DNA of 33,905 nt, taken from the NCBI GenBank assembly GCA_001770855.1, contig MESE01000046.1, positions 1-33,905 of the forward strand, read 5' to 3'. Source of the DNA: Burkholderiales bacterium RIFCSPLOWO2_02_FULL_57_36. Its GTDB lineage: Bacteria > Pseudomonadota > Gammaproteobacteria > Burkholderiales > Burkholderiaceae_D. Positions 1-8,817 of this stretch are shown here, piece after piece. The position numbers and the translations under genes were made by a program. The notes under the pieces are model-generated. The model worked only from the letters and a program-made list of their open reading frames with translations, searched no databases and was not told the origin of the DNA. Position 1 is the first letter of the stretch, and each line of letters begins with the position of its first letter.

Positions 1-193
1 AGTATGCGCTTGCAAGCGCATACCGTTGCGCAGGCGGATCGCATGCGATCCGAATTCCCTGCTACACCCCCCGGCACGCCACCACGAAGTAAAATCGTCT
101 TGCGTTTTCGAAGGGAATACGGCGAGAGGCGCTACGCTTATCCACCCCTATTTTTTCCATCTCAATGCCGATTTCATTGCCAAGTGACCCACT
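1..193. repeat. Dispersed repeat, copy A, with two palindromes
   Basis: Bases 2-23 are a perfect 22-bp palindrome with 8-bp arms (left arm GTATGCGC) around TTGCAA. After a 12-base spacer, 36-51 is a second perfect palindrome (GGATC arms around GCATGC), followed by GAATTCCC. Bases about 70-193 match, in inverted orientation, a block at 33722-33846 near the other end of the window. The palindrome pair recurs with the same spacing at 7527-7576. The element lies about 30 bases beyond the serA stop codon and is cut by the window edge. Short open frames through it look incidental. The family is not recognised by name. Confidence 0.8.
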
Positions 194-224
194 AGCCGGT
201 GACACGCTTCCGGTCTGAAGTGCG

Positions 225-1412
225 TCAAGCCGTTTCGTCGGCTGGAATCGCTCGCACCGCCAGCACGCCTTCGATTGCGGAGACGGCCGCAATCGCGGAT
301 TCAGGTATCGGACTGTCGACGTCCAACAAAGTGTAGGCCATGTCGCCGCGCGACTTGTTGACCATGTTGTGGATATTCAGTCCGGCGGCCGCCATCGCCG
401 TTGAAATCTGGCCCAGCATGTTGGGCACGTTGGCGTTGGCGATCGACATCCGGAAGGGGGATTCGCGCGGCATCTCGACATTGGGGAAATTCACCGCGTT
501 GGCGATGCTTCCCTGCTCAAGGTAGCAGCGTATCTGGTCGGCGACCATCACAGCACAGTTTTCTTCCGCCTCTTCGGTCGATGCGCCCAGATGGGGCAGA
601 GCAACGACTCCTGGTTCGCCGATCAGCGCCGGGCTCGGAAAGTCGCACATGTATGCCTTGAGTCTGCCTGCGCGTAATGCCGCAACGACGGCTTGATCGT
701 CGACGATCGCGTCGCGTGAAAAATTCAGCAGCACGGCTTCCGGCTTCATGATTGCCAACCGCTCCGCATTCAGCAAGTTACGCGTGGCCGCAATCAGCGG
801 CACATGCAGCGTGACGAAATCGGACTGCCGCAACACGTCTTCGATCCGATTTGCCTTGGCTACGCTCGACGGAAGGCGCCAGGCCGCATCGACCGTGATT
901 TCAGGATCGAATCCGATTACCTTCATCCCGAGCTTGATCGCGGCATCGGCGACCATGCTGCCGATCGCCCCGAGACCCACGATGCCCAGCGTACGATTGG
1001 GAAGTTCCACGCCGGCAAATTGCTTCTTGCCATTCTCGACCTGCTTGTCAAGATCGGGCGCGTCGACGTTCAGTCCGGCCACATAATTAATCGCCGGTAT
1101 CAGATTGCGCGATGCCAGTAGCAGGGAGGCCAATACCAGTTCCTTGACCGCATTGGCATTGGCGCCCGGCGCGTTGAAAACCGGCACGCCGCGCTTGGAC
1201 ATCTCAGCTACCGGGATATTGTTGGTTCCGGCCCCGGCCCGGCCGATGGCCAGCACACCCGGCGCAATCTTCATCTCATGCATGTCGTGCGATCGCACCA
1301 TGATCGCATCCGGCTGCTCGACTTTTGGGCCGACTGCATAGCGTGTGGCCGGAAGGCGTTGCAGCCCTTTGCCGGAGATCTGATTAAGCGTGAGTATCTG
1401 ATATTTGGCCAT
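225..1412 (-). CDS. serA: D-3-phosphoglycerate dehydrogenase (SerA)
   Basis: Predicted cytosolic enzyme that oxidises 3-phosphoglycerate to 3-phosphohydroxypyruvate with NAD, the first step of serine biosynthesis. The 395-residue product has the D-2-hydroxyacid dehydrogenase layout: split substrate domain, Rossmann motif GLGAIG at 146-151, catalytic Arg233 (in NFSRDAIVDD), Glu266 and His274 (in LPHLGAST), and a C-terminal ACT-like domain from about 320 to 395, which in this family commonly gives serine feedback control. It is the short SerA form with a single ACT domain. ATG at 1412 is chosen over the in-frame start at 1481 because family homology begins at MAKYQILTLN and an AGAGA-like ribosome site precedes it. 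It lies 83 bases downstream of serC on the same strand, so the two probably form one operon. Confidence 0.93.
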   Translation of the reverse strand: MAKYQILTLNQISGKGLQRLPATRYAVGPKVEQPDAIMVRSHDMHEMKIAPGVLAIGRAGAGTNNIPVAEMSKRGVPVFNAPGANANAVKELVLASLLLASRNLIPAINYVAGLNVDAPDLDKQVENGKKQFAGVELPNRTLGIVGLGAIGSMVADAAIKLGMKVIGFDPEITVDAAWRLPSSVAKANRIEDVLRQSDFVTLHVPLIAATRNLLNAERLAIMKPEAVLLNFSRDAIVDDQAVVAALRAGRLKAYMCDFPSPALIGEPGVVALPHLGASTEEAEENCAVMVADQIRCYLEQGSIANAVNFPNVEMPRESPFRMSIANANVPNMLGQISTAMAAAGLNIHNMVNKSRGDMAYTLLDVDSPIPESAIAAVSAIEGVLAVRAIPADETA

Positions 1413-1495
1413 GTTATCTCTGTTGGTTTCACTGCAGGATAAAACATTCCGAACTCGGTCAGAGTGAATCCGCACAGGCATTCACCCCGCTTGGA

Positions 1496-2575
1496 CTAGC
1501 CGTGCTTGCGCTCGAATTCCTTCATGTAACTGATCAGCGCCTGCACGCCCTCGACCGGCATCGCGTTGTAGATCGAAGCACGCATGCCGCCCACCGAGCG
1601 ATGGCCTTTCAGTTGCGCCATACGGTTTTGTTGCGCGCCTTTCAGGAACGCGTCGTCGAGCGACTCATCCTTGAGCTTGAACGGTATGTTCATGCGCGAG
1701 CGATCCTGCTTGGCGACCGGATTGCTGTAAAACTCGGTTTGGTCCATATAGTCGTACAGCAGTTTTGCCTTGGCGATGTTCTTCTGCTCCATTGCCGCGA
1801 CGCCGCCTTGCGCGAGCAGCCACTCGAATACCAGCCCGGCGATATAGATCGAATAGGTCGGCGGCGTATTCAGCATAGAATCGTTCTCTGCCTGTTCCTT
1901 CCAGTTGAATGCGGAAGGGGTAATCGGCAGCGCCTTTCCGAGCAGATCGTCGCGTACGATCACCAGTGTCAGGCCGGCCGGGCCGATATTCTTTTGCGCG
2001 CCGCCGTAGATCACGCCGTATTTGGACACGTCCACCGCACGCGACAGGATGTGCGACGACATGTCGGCAACCAGCGGCACGTCGCCGGTGTGCGGCACCC
2101 AGTGGTATTCCACGCCGCCAATGGTTTCATTGGTGCAGACGTGCACGTAGGCGGCATCCTTGTTCAGCTTCCAGGTTTCCTGAGGCGGTACATAGCTGAA
2201 ATTCTTGTCCTCGGCCGACGCGGCAACGTTCACCGTGCAATAGCGTTTGCCTTCCTTGATCGATTTCTTCGACCACTCACCGGTGTTGACATAGTCGGCG
2301 GTATTTTTGCTGCCGAGAAGATTCATTGGAATGAAGGCGTTTTCCGCCATTGCGCCGCCTTGCAGGAACAATACCTTGTAATTGTCCGGAATCGCCAGCA
2401 ATGTGCGCAGGTCGGCCTGTGCCTTGTCCGCGATGCTGATGAATTCCTTGCCGCGATGACTCATTTCCATCACAGACATGCCGCTGCCATGCCAGTCCAG
2501 CATTTCTTCGGCGGCTCGTTGCAACACTTGTTCCGGCAGCACCGCAGGTCCGGCGCTGAAATTGAAAATTCGCAT
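1496..2575 (-). CDS. serC: Phosphoserine aminotransferase (SerC)
   Basis: PLP-dependent class V aminotransferase of 359 residues, converting 3-phosphohydroxypyruvate and glutamate to phosphoserine and 2-oxoglutarate; members of the family also act in pyridoxal phosphate synthesis. The N-terminus [10 protein letters not shown], the segment [11 protein letters not shown] at 69-79, and the PLP lysine Lys195 in [11 protein letters not shown] are all diagnostic. Length is normal for the family and the frame is intact. It is transcribed toward serA, placing two enzymes of the serine pathway in one unit. A possible promoter lies upstream at 2641-2670. In other Burkholderiales serC is often next to pheA, hisC and aroA; those genes are not in this window. 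Confidence 0.96.
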   Translation of the reverse strand: MRIFNFSAGPAVLPEQVLQRAAEEMLDWHGSGMSVMEMSHRGKEFISIADKAQADLRTLLAIPDNYKVLFLQGGAMAENAFIPMNLLGSKNTADYVNTGEWSKKSIKEGKRYCTVNVAASAEDKNFSYVPPQETWKLNKDAAYVHVCTNETIGGVEYHWVPHTGDVPLVADMSSHILSRAVDVSKYGVIYGGAQKNIGPAGLTLVIVRDDLLGKALPITPSAFNWKEQAENDSMLNTPPTYSIYIAGLVFEWLLAQGGVAAMEQKNIAKAKLLYDYMDQTEFYSNPVAKQDRSRMNIPFKLKDESLDDAFLKGAQQNRMAQLKGHRSVGGMRASIYNAMPVEGVQALISYMKEFERKHG

Positions 2576-2867
2576 GGGATTTGTTCCAGGTTGAATCGGT
2601 TGAGGTCAGGGTCCGCATGGACGACCAAGCGGCCTCGTCAATTATGACCGAACTGGTGTCAGGTGTGCAAGGTGTACAAGTCTTCGTCCTTGAATCTCGA
2701 AACGAATAATCTCGTGAAGGCAATTGCGGATCGAAGAGGAAATGCTCAGTCATGCTCAAGCCCTGTTTCAGATCAAGAAATTGCCGGTGAAATCAGTAGA
2801 ATTCATCTGTCCAGTATCCACTCTGTCAGAATATACGATTTCAGAATGTTATATTTACGGAGAATCC
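2576..2867. other. Divergent intergenic region, serC / quinoprotein
   Basis: 292 bases between two divergent genes. It holds the possible serC promoter at 2641-2670 and the GGAG ribosome site at 2859-2862 for the quinoprotein. The segment from about 2770 to 2860 is AT-richer than its surroundings, with TATATT near 2849, but no well-spaced -35 was seen for the rightward gene. No small gene is supported here. Confidence 0.5.
2641..2670 (-). promoter_or_regulatory. Possible sigma70 promoter for serC-serA
   Basis: On the minus strand, TTGCAC (complement of 2665-2670) and CATAAT (complement of 2641-2646) are separated by 18 bases, about 65 bases upstream of the serC ATG. Both hexamers are reasonable matches to the consensus. 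This is a sequence match only. Confidence 0.4.
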
Positions 2868-4199
2868 ATGTACAAGATTATCGTGACGCCGGCGCTTGCC
2901 GGCATCATCGTCCTTGCGCTCAGCCTGGGTGCGTGTGCCGAGCAGGCAAGGTTGCCGGCCGAAGCCGGTTTCGGTCCTCAGCCAACGCTTCCTCCGCCCA
3001 ATCGCACGCTAATTCCGACAGTCAAGGTCGCGCCTGCAAAAGGCTGGCCTGCCGGGGTTGCACCGACGGCGCCGGCCGGCCTCACGGTGAACGCCTTCGC
3101 GAGCGGCCTGGACCATCCGCGCTGGATGCATGTGCTGCCGAACGGCGATGTTCTCGTCGCCGAGACCAACAAACCGCCAAGCAAGAACGATGGATTCAGC
3201 ATCAAGGCCTGGCTCACGAAACTCGTCATGAATCGCGCCGGCGCGGGCGTGCCCAGCGCCAACCGCATAACGCTGTTGCGTGACGCGGATGGGGATGGCG
3301 TCGCCGAAACGCGTTCGGCTTTCCTGGAAGGACTGAATTCGCCGTTCGGCATGGCATTGGTGGGCAACAACCTGTATGTCGCCAATACCGATGCGGTGCT
3401 TCGATTCCCCTATAAAACCGGCGAAACGAAGCTTGCCGGACCGGGGGTGAAAATCGCCGACCTTCCCGCAGGTCCGATCAATCATCACTGGACCAAGGAC
3501 TTGATCGCACGCCGTGACGGCAAGCGCCTTTATGCCACAGCCGGCTCAAACAGCAACGTCGGCGAAAACGGAATCGAAAACGAGGTCAACCGTGCCGCAG
3601 TCCTTGAAATCGACTTGGCATCCGGGAACTTGCGGTTGTTTGCTTCGGGTTTGCGCAATCCGAATGGATTGGCCTGGCAGCCGCAGAGCGGTGCGCTTTG
3701 GGTTGCCGTCAATGAGCGCGACGAACTCGGCAGCGATCTGGTGCCGGACTATATGACGTCGGTAAAGGATGGTGGTTTTTACGGATGGCCGTACAGCTAT
3801 TTCGGCAGTCACGTAGATGAACGCGTCAAGCCGCAGCGCCCGGATCTGGTCGCCAAGGCGCTCGTGCCCGATTATGCGCTCGGCAATCATACCGCCTCTC
3901 TGGGGCTGGTTTTCTACGAAGGGAATCTGCTTCCAAAACGGTATGCAGGCGGTGCGTTCGTCGGCCAGCATGGTTCATGGAACCGCAATCCGCGTAGCGG
4001 CTACAAGGTAATTTTCGTGCCGTTCAAGAACGGCAATCCCGCAGGACCTCCGGAAGACTTTCTGAGCGGCTTCCTCAGCGCGGACGGCGATGCATTGGGA
4101 CGTCCGGTCGGCGTCACGGTCGACCGCGCCGGCGCGCTGCTGGTTGCCGACGATGTGGGCAACATCGTGTGGCGCGTTGCGCCCGCCGCGAAAAAATAG
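2868..4199 (+). CDS. PQQ sugar dehydrogenase / sorbosone dehydrogenase-like lipoprotein
   Basis: 443-residue predicted lipoprotein of the soluble quinoprotein glucose/sorbosone dehydrogenase superfamily. The N-terminus [12 protein letters not shown] leads to a lipobox ending LGAC. A six-bladed propeller follows, with motifs typical of the family: [69 protein letters not shown] and [18 protein letters not shown]. Family members oxidise sugars or aldehydes in the periplasm and pass electrons to the respiratory chain; the substrate here is unknown, and a redox-inactive propeller cannot be excluded. ATG at 2868 is chosen over an in-frame start at 2724 because it begins the signal peptide and follows GGAG. 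No cytochrome partner or PQQ biosynthesis gene is adjacent. It diverges from serC across a 292-base gap. Confidence 0.82.
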   Translation: MYKIIVTPALAGIIVLALSLGACAEQARLPAEAGFGPQPTLPPPNRTLIPTVKVAPAKGWPAGVAPTAPAGLTVNAFASGLDHPRWMHVLPNGDVLVAETNKPPSKNDGFSIKAWLTKLVMNRAGAGVPSANRITLLRDADGDGVAETRSAFLEGLNSPFGMALVGNNLYVANTDAVLRFPYKTGETKLAGPGVKIADLPAGPINHHWTKDLIARRDGKRLYATAGSNSNVGENGIENEVNRAAVLEIDLASGNLRLFASGLRNPNGLAWQPQSGALWVAVNERDELGSDLVPDYMTSVKDGGFYGWPYSYFGSHVDERVKPQRPDLVAKALVPDYALGNHTASLGLVFYEGNLLPKRYAGGAFVGQHGSWNRNPRSGYKVIFVPFKNGNPAGPPEDFLSGFLSADGDALGRPVGVTVDRAGALLVADDVGNIVWRVAPAAKK

Positions 4200-4423
4200 G
4201 GAAAGGGAAGCAAGCCGGCCGCTTCAGGCACGGCTTGCCGCACATCGGTTGCTTGTGTTTTGCTGTTGATTGTGAGCAGCATCCTGCTGTCATCGACATT
4301 GAGGATTCCGTCGATTTGCAAACAGCGGCAGGGAGACTTCTTCAGGGTAGTGAAATAGCGCGGAAGACGCGTATCCGGATGTCGTTATGCCCGTGATGCA
4401 TTCCGGGATTATAAGGGGCGAAC

Positions 4424-5143
4424 TTAATGATGGGCCGCGTGATGCTCGGTGAGCTGCCAGGTGAAACGCGGGCTTTCATAGACAGTCACCATGGAGTAAC
4501 CTGCGGCGGCATTCTGCGCCGCGATTTTTTTCGCGAGTTCCGCTTTGCAGACGCGTGCACCGATTACTTCGTCTTTTTCGTTGACCAGATAAATGACGAA
4601 CGGGATTTTGTTCTGTTCGCAATATTCGCGAACTACCCAGACCGACTCGCCCGCGGGAGAGTGTTCGGTATAACCGTGCAGATTGAACTCGGCTGCCAGC
4701 ATCTGTTTGCCGGCCGGATCAAGTTGCCTGCGCCCGAACAAATGAGAAGGAAAGCTCGCCCTGGAGGCAGCTCTCGACGGTGCGAAAGCGGAATTGAATT
4801 CCAGGAGCGCCGTTCCTGACAAGCACCAAATTTCACCGCCGTCGATGGCTTTCCCGGTCGACTTGAACAAGCCGCTGTCAAGGAATGTCTTCATCATTAC
4901 CTGGTGAACGGACCTCGCAGCGAACTCGCCGTGGGTCAGGGCGGCGGGCTCCTGTGGCTCGAATGACAGGGTTGTCGTCGCCGCCGCTCGCCCACCGTCC
5001 GCCGACGGTTTATCCAGCACCAGTTCAACCAGCATGCGGCCGCTCGGCTGATAATTCGACAAGACGACGCGCAAGAACCCGAGCGGCGTTTTAATCCTCT
5101 CGGTCAGGGTCAGCGGTGCTGCAAGTTGCGCGGGTTTATCCAT
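4424..5143 (-). CDS. Conserved-looking hypothetical protein, 239 residues
   Basis: Not recognised. The product is 239 residues with no signal peptide or membrane helix, so probably cytosolic. The N-terminal half (LTERIKTPLGFLRVVLSNYQ, then an acidic stretch) looks beta-rich. The region near 160-239 (VREYCEQNKIPFVIYLVNEKDEVIGARV, then ELAKKIAAQNAAAGYSMVTVYESP) alternates hydrophobic strands with a helix and may be a compact alpha/beta domain. It ends in His-rich TEHHAAHH. There is no clear Shine-Dalgarno site before the ATG at 5143. It is convergent with the quinoprotein gene, and both flanks are intergenic, so context gives no function. Codon usage resembles the neighbours, and the opposite-strand frame is shorter and less protein-like. 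Confidence 0.7.
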   Translation of the reverse strand: MDKPAQLAAPLTLTERIKTPLGFLRVVLSNYQPSGRMLVELVLDKPSADGGRAAATTTLSFEPQEPAALTHGEFAARSVHQVMMKTFLDSGLFKSTGKAIDGGEIWCLSGTALLEFNSAFAPSRAASRASFPSHLFGRRQLDPAGKQMLAAEFNLHGYTEHSPAGESVWVVREYCEQNKIPFVIYLVNEKDEVIGARVCKAELAKKIAAQNAAAGYSMVTVYESPRFTWQLTEHHAAHH

Positions 5144-5385
5144 ATTATTTGTGCCCGATGCATGGCAGGATAGATCTTTCCTGACAGAAAATGTTGCGCT
5201 AGGAAAAGAAGATTAGCCTAGAAAATACCGAGAGGCAACGTTTTATCTCATAGAACTGGTAGATTTAATTAAATATACAACAAGAAAAATATTGTTGATG
5301 TAGTGGAAATCACTTATCCGCTGTGCCGATCTGCTTGCAAATGAACAATGAGTTTTGGTTGCCGAAAAGACCGTCATTCGGAATA
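5144..5385. other. AT-rich intergenic region
   Basis: 242 bases between two minus-strand genes, clearly AT-richer than the window from about 5190 to 5310. It includes the 12-bp palindrome ATTTAATTAAAT near 5265-5276 and an inverted pair CAACAA / TTGTTG just after it. This is a plausible promoter region for the gene ending at 4424, but no confident -35/-10 pair could be fixed. No gene is seen. Confidence 0.45.
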
Positions 5386-7419
5386 TTACCCATCCCCTTT
5401 GTCCTTCTGCCCCATCCCGTCATCATCCGCCTGCCTGTCCATCGTGTCGGCCATGGTCTGTTCCTTCTCGCGCGGTTCCGGCCTGCTGTTCAAATTATCC
5501 AGAAACTTACTGTGCGCCCATTTCCACACATCTTCACTGAACACAGCCCCAATCAGGCAGGTGAAGAAAACGACGTAAGCGTTCGGTTCGCTGTCGCCGC
5601 TGGAGAATGCCGCCAGCCCGCCCTTTACCGCCAAGAAAACCACGACCGCCGCTGACAGGCCCCGCACCAGCACGCTGACCACCTCCGACGTGAGCGAGGT
5701 TTGCGCCCTGGCCGCACCGCCGCGTACGAAAGTCGAGATCACCGAGCCGAGCAAACCGAATCCGAGCATGCCGGTGATGAGAGTCAACGCGAAGGATTTG
5801 GTTTGCAGCAGCCAGCGTGCGACCAGGCCGAACGGCCCCCAGGTACTGCCGGGGGCTGGCGGGGTGTAGACGCTGTTCAAGACAAGCGGCGCTTCACAGG
5901 CATCGCGCAAGGACAGCGATGCGGAGGTGAGCTGACGGGCAAGAATGGTCAATTGAATCAGTTCCTGTTCTCGGTTGTCGCCCTGGGCGTTGGGCGGTGC
6001 CGCAGCAATCGGGAGAAGTTGCGCGCCATGCGCGACCTCGCGCAAACGTTTTTCGGATTCTCCGATGGCCGTAACGCAGCTCCTGAGCGTGCGTTCCAGC
6101 AGACCGAAATCCGACGATACAGAACGCTGGATTTCCCGCACGAAGTGCCCCCGCTCCTGAACGCTCATCGGGCTCGCCGTTTCCAGATCGAAAGCGCTCA
6201 GCGCCGCACGCCGCATTTCCGCTGCCCGCCGCACGATCTCGGCGGGCATGCTCCTGGCTTGGTTAATGGCCCTGGCGCGCGCGTCTTCGCTATCAGCAAT
6301 TGCTTGTTGCAGTGCCGACAGCAGGTAGATGTCGGACATGCTGGTCGATTTCGATCTTTTTGCCAGATAGTCATTCAGTGGCGCCAGCGGGTTGACGTTG
6401 ACGACGGGGATATTGCGCAAGTGCTCGTCGAGATGCTCGGGCGACTGTGGCAGGATGCCGGTCAGCATTTTTTCCAGATTTTCCCGGCTGAGCGCAGGCG
6501 CGACGCGGTCTTCATGCAGCCAGGGGATGGCGACGATGGCGGCGATGCTGAGATAGGCGCCGAACAGGAATACCGCGGTCAGGACTATGCCGTAGCGCTG
6601 GGCGGTGGACAGAGACTGGATATAGCCAAGCAGGCGGTTCCTGGCGGAGGCCGCGCCGGTTCCGTCTTCTGCGACAGTCGCGCTGAAGAGATTGCCGAGC
6701 GCCGCCCAGATCGCCAGCCCGACCACGACTTCGGGAATCAGGATGCCTTCGATCGCCTTGCCGAATGCCTTGCCCAGTTCGACGACCATGTCCTGGATCG
6801 AGATGCTCAACTGGATCAGCGGTTCCTTGATGCTGTAGGTGGCGGATTTGCCCGAACTGCCTGTGTTTGACATGACGATGCGCATGGCAAGGCGCGGCAT
6901 GCGCTCGATCAATTGCAACAGGAAGGTCAGCGGCGCCATGACCAGCGCAGTCACCGCCTTGGGCACGATGAGCGCGGTGATCCCGAGCGCCACGATGCGC
7001 GCGCCGGTAGTGGTGCCGAACACGCGCCAGGAACCGAGCGGGTACAGCAGCAGTCCCCTGATCAGACGCCAGACGATATAGAGCAGGACCAGCCAGAATA
7101 GCGTGGCGACCAGCACCAGCCATGCGGTGCCTGCTTCCACCGGAACCTGCAGCGAAATTTCCTCCATATCCGGCATGGTCATCAGAAGCAACGGCAGCAG
7201 CAGCGCGGAGAGGATCGCGAGCGCGACAAGAATCCTGGTCAGCCAGCCCAGTCCAGTCCGGAGTTGCATCCACGCATTCTTTTTTTCCAAGGCTGTCCTT
7301 TCGTCTTGCCATGCAAGAGCGAGTTCGTCGATACGACGATGGAAACGGGAGACTACAGAATGTATCGAGACGGCAGCGGGGGGCTTGTGCATGCGCAAAC
7401 CATGGAATCGGCGATGCAA
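5386..7419 (-). CDS. Large multi-spanning membrane protein of unknown function
   Basis: 677 residues; function not recognised. Predicted membrane segments lie at about 59-82, 97-120, 140-170, 225-248 and 275-300. A large, mostly helical region runs from 301 to 535 (many Arg, Ala, Glu), then three more hydrophobic segments lie at about 540-565, 580-605 and 613-628. The last membrane part ends in an FSEDVWKWAHSKFLDN segment, and the tail is hydrophilic. The layout (membrane bundle, helical soluble domain, membrane bundle) could suit a channel, scaffold or stress-sensing protein, but that is speculation. The start is uncertain: no good ribosome site precedes ATG 7419, while an in-frame TTG about 45 codons downstream follows AAGGACAGCC. 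A MITE-like element lies just upstream and may have changed its promoter. Confidence 0.72.
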   Translation of the reverse strand: MHRRFHGLRMHKPPAAVSIHSVVSRFHRRIDELALAWQDERTALEKKNAWMQLRTGLGWLTRILVALAILSALLLPLLLMTMPDMEEISLQVPVEAGTAWLVLVATLFWLVLLYIVWRLIRGLLLYPLGSWRVFGTTTGARIVALGITALIVPKAVTALVMAPLTFLLQLIERMPRLAMRIVMSNTGSSGKSATYSIKEPLIQLSISIQDMVVELGKAFGKAIEGILIPEVVVGLAIWAALGNLFSATVAEDGTGAASARNRLLGYIQSLSTAQRYGIVLTAVFLFGAYLSIAAIVAIPWLHEDRVAPALSRENLEKMLTGILPQSPEHLDEHLRNIPVVNVNPLAPLNDYLAKRSKSTSMSDIYLLSALQQAIADSEDARARAINQARSMPAEIVRRAAEMRRAALSAFDLETASPMSVQERGHFVREIQRSVSSDFGLLERTLRSCVTAIGESEKRLREVAHGAQLLPIAAAPPNAQGDNREQELIQLTILARQLTSASLSLRDACEAPLVLNSVYTPPAPGSTWGPFGLVARWLLQTKSFALTLITGMLGFGLLGSVISTFVRGGAARAQTSLTSEVVSVLVRGLSAAVVVFLAVKGGLAAFSSGDSEPNAYVVFFTCLIGAVFSEDVWKWAHSKFLDNLNSRPEPREKEQTMADTMDRQADDDGMGQKDKGDG

Positions 7420-7463
7420 TGGCGCCGGGTGGCCGCAGGCAAAACCTGTTTGGCGAGCCCTTA

Positions 7464-7692
7464 GGGCCCGCGCAGAAATAAGTTAGGTAATTTGGCAGCC
7501 GTAGCGGGATGCAATGCAAGGAGGGAGTGTTCCCTTGCAAGGGAACACCGTTCCGTGGGCAGACGGCATGCCGCCTGAATTCCCCACTCCACCGTACGGC
7601 GCGACGCAGTGCGAGCACTGCTAGCGACGGACAACGCAGCAGTGCGCCCGGTACGGCCAGCAAAATTGGTTAACTTATTCCTGCGCGAGCCC
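7464..7692. mobile_element. MITE-like element with terminal inverted repeats
   Basis: A 229-base segment with terminal inverted repeats: the left end GGGCCCGCGCAG at 7464 matches the complement of the right end (GGGCTCGCGCAG read from 7692), with 25 of 30 positions identical and similarity continuing to about 42 bases. TTA flanks both ends (7461-7463 and 7693-7695), as expected for a 3-bp target duplication; the right TTA is the complement of the stop codon of the adjacent permease gene. Inside are a perfect palindrome (7527-7548), an imperfect one (7561-7576) and a third hairpin (GCAGTGC / GCACTGC, 7606-7621). No transposase is encoded, so any movement would need one elsewhere. The 11-base GCGAGCCCTTA at both junctions (7453-7463, 7685-7695) is odd and may mark a second abutting element end. 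Confidence 0.7.
7527..7576. repeat. Double palindrome, second copy
   Basis: Bases 7527-7548 form a perfect 22-bp palindrome with arms GTGTTCCC / GGGAACAC around TTGCAA. A 12-base spacer follows, then a 16-base palindrome (AGACG / CGCCT around GCATGC, one A-C mismatch) at 7561-7576, then GAATTCCC. Spacing and cores match those of the copy at 2-51, but the arm sequences differ. Confidence 0.85.
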
Positions 7693-8817
7693 TTAGTCCA
7701 GCGTCTGCCGATAGCGGGCCAGGGCGATGATTCCCGCGGCCAGCATGAACGCGCCGATCGGCCATAGATTGGGAATGATGTCCGGGAGCTGATTCCCCTT
7801 GAGCAGTATGCCGCGCACGATGCGCAGGAAATGCGTCAGCGGCAGCACTTCGCCGATCGCCTGCGCCCATTGCGGCATGCCGCGAAACGGGAACATGAAG
7901 CCCGATAGCAACAACGACGGCAGGAAAAAGAAAAAGGTCAGCTGCATCGCCTGCAACTGGTTCTTGGCGATCGTCGAAAAAGTGAAGCCGACCGCCAGGT
8001 TGGCCGCCATGAACACCACCAGCGCGACCGACAGCAATGCCAGGCTGCCGACCATCGGCACATCGAACAGCAAGCGCGCCGCAGCCAGGACCACCGCCAC
8101 CTGGACATAGCCGATCAGGATGTAGGGCGCGATTTTCCCGACCATCACTTCGATCGGACGGGCCGGCGTGGCCAGCAGGTTTTCCATGGTGCCGCGCTCG
8201 CGTTCACGCGTCATCGCGAGCCCGGTCATCATCACCATGGTCATGGTCAGAATCACGCCGATCAGGCCCGGCACGATGTTGTAGCGCGACAGGCCTTCCG
8301 GGTTATAGCGGCGCTGCACCCGTATCTCGAAAGGTGCATCGGTCGCCTGCAGATGCGCCAGCGGCCCGGTCAGGTTGCGCGAAAGCGCTTGATTGCCGAT
8401 GCCGTTGAGCGCCGCCAGCGCGTTGCCGGCCGCGGCCGGATCGGTGGCATCGGCGGCGAACAGCATCGCCGGATGTTCGCCGCGAACCAGGCGGCGCGAA
8501 AAATCGGGCGGAATCACCAAGACGAACTGGACCCGGCCTTGCTCCAGCAGGCGATTGCCTTCCGTTTCGCTGCGGGGCCGGTGGGTGATGCGGAAATATT
8601 CCGAATTCTCCAGCGCCGCGATGAAGCTGCGCGAGAACTCGCTTTCATCGGCGATCACCGCGGCCAGCGGGAGATGCTTGGGATCGGTATTGATCGCGTA
8701 GCCGAACAGGATCAACTGCGCGATCGGTACTGCAACCATCATCGCGAAGGTGAGGCGGTCGCGCCGTATCTGGCTGAACTCCTTGATCAGGATGGCGAGG
8801 AAACGCGACCAGTTCAT
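7693..8817 (-). CDS. ABC-2 type efflux permease (YbhS/YbhR/YhhJ-like)
   Basis: Inner-membrane permease of 374 residues from the ABC-2 family. The N-terminus carries the typical FSQIRRDRLTFAMMVAVPIAQ segment with the first membrane helix at about 22-42. An extracytoplasmic domain of about 130 residues follows, then a cluster of five helices from about 180 to 368, including the loop TRERERGTMENLLATPARP that is characteristic of these exporters. It overlaps the ATPase gene by 4 bases (8814-8817), indicating translational coupling. Related systems work as HlyD/ATPase/permease tripartite pumps exporting drugs or cationic compounds, or as heterodimers of two permeases; here only one permease is present, so a homodimer is likely. 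Its stop codon coincides with the TTA flanking the MITE-like element. Confidence 0.9.
   Translation of the reverse strand: MNWSRFLAILIKEFSQIRRDRLTFAMMVAVPIAQLILFGYAINTDPKHLPLAAVIADESEFSRSFIAALENSEYFRITHRPRSETEGNRLLEQGRVQFVLVIPPDFSRRLVRGEHPAMLFAADATDPAAAGNALAALNGIGNQALSRNLTGPLAHLQATDAPFEIRVQRRYNPEGLSRYNIVPGLIGVILTMTMVMMTGLAMTRERERGTMENLLATPARPIEVMVGKIAPYILIGYVQVAVVLAAARLLFDVPMVGSLALLSVALVVFMAANLAVGFTFSTIAKNQLQAMQLTFFFFLPSLLLSGFMFPFRGMPQWAQAIGEVLPLTHFLRIVRGILLKGNQLPDIIPNLWPIGAFMLAAGIIALARYRQTLD

Noticed and set aside
1502..2647. 381-codon open frame on the plus strand opposite serC
   Set aside because: It is antisense to a well-supported serC gene, and its composition (many His, Arg, Gln) is typical of a shadow frame in GC-rich DNA.
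4210..4238. GCAAGCCG / CGGCTTGC stem after the quinoprotein gene as a terminator
   Set aside because: The stem is perfect over 8 bases, but the loop is 13 bases and no T-run follows on either strand, so an intrinsic terminator is not supported.
5701..6870. 389-codon plus-strand frame within the large membrane protein gene
   Set aside because: No motifs, and rich in Arg/Gln/Gly; the opposite strand gives a coherent membrane protein.
6512..7663. Minus-strand frame running through the MITE-like element into the membrane gene
   Set aside because: It is out of frame with the membrane protein and crosses terminal repeats and palindromes; such frames arise from repeat sequence.
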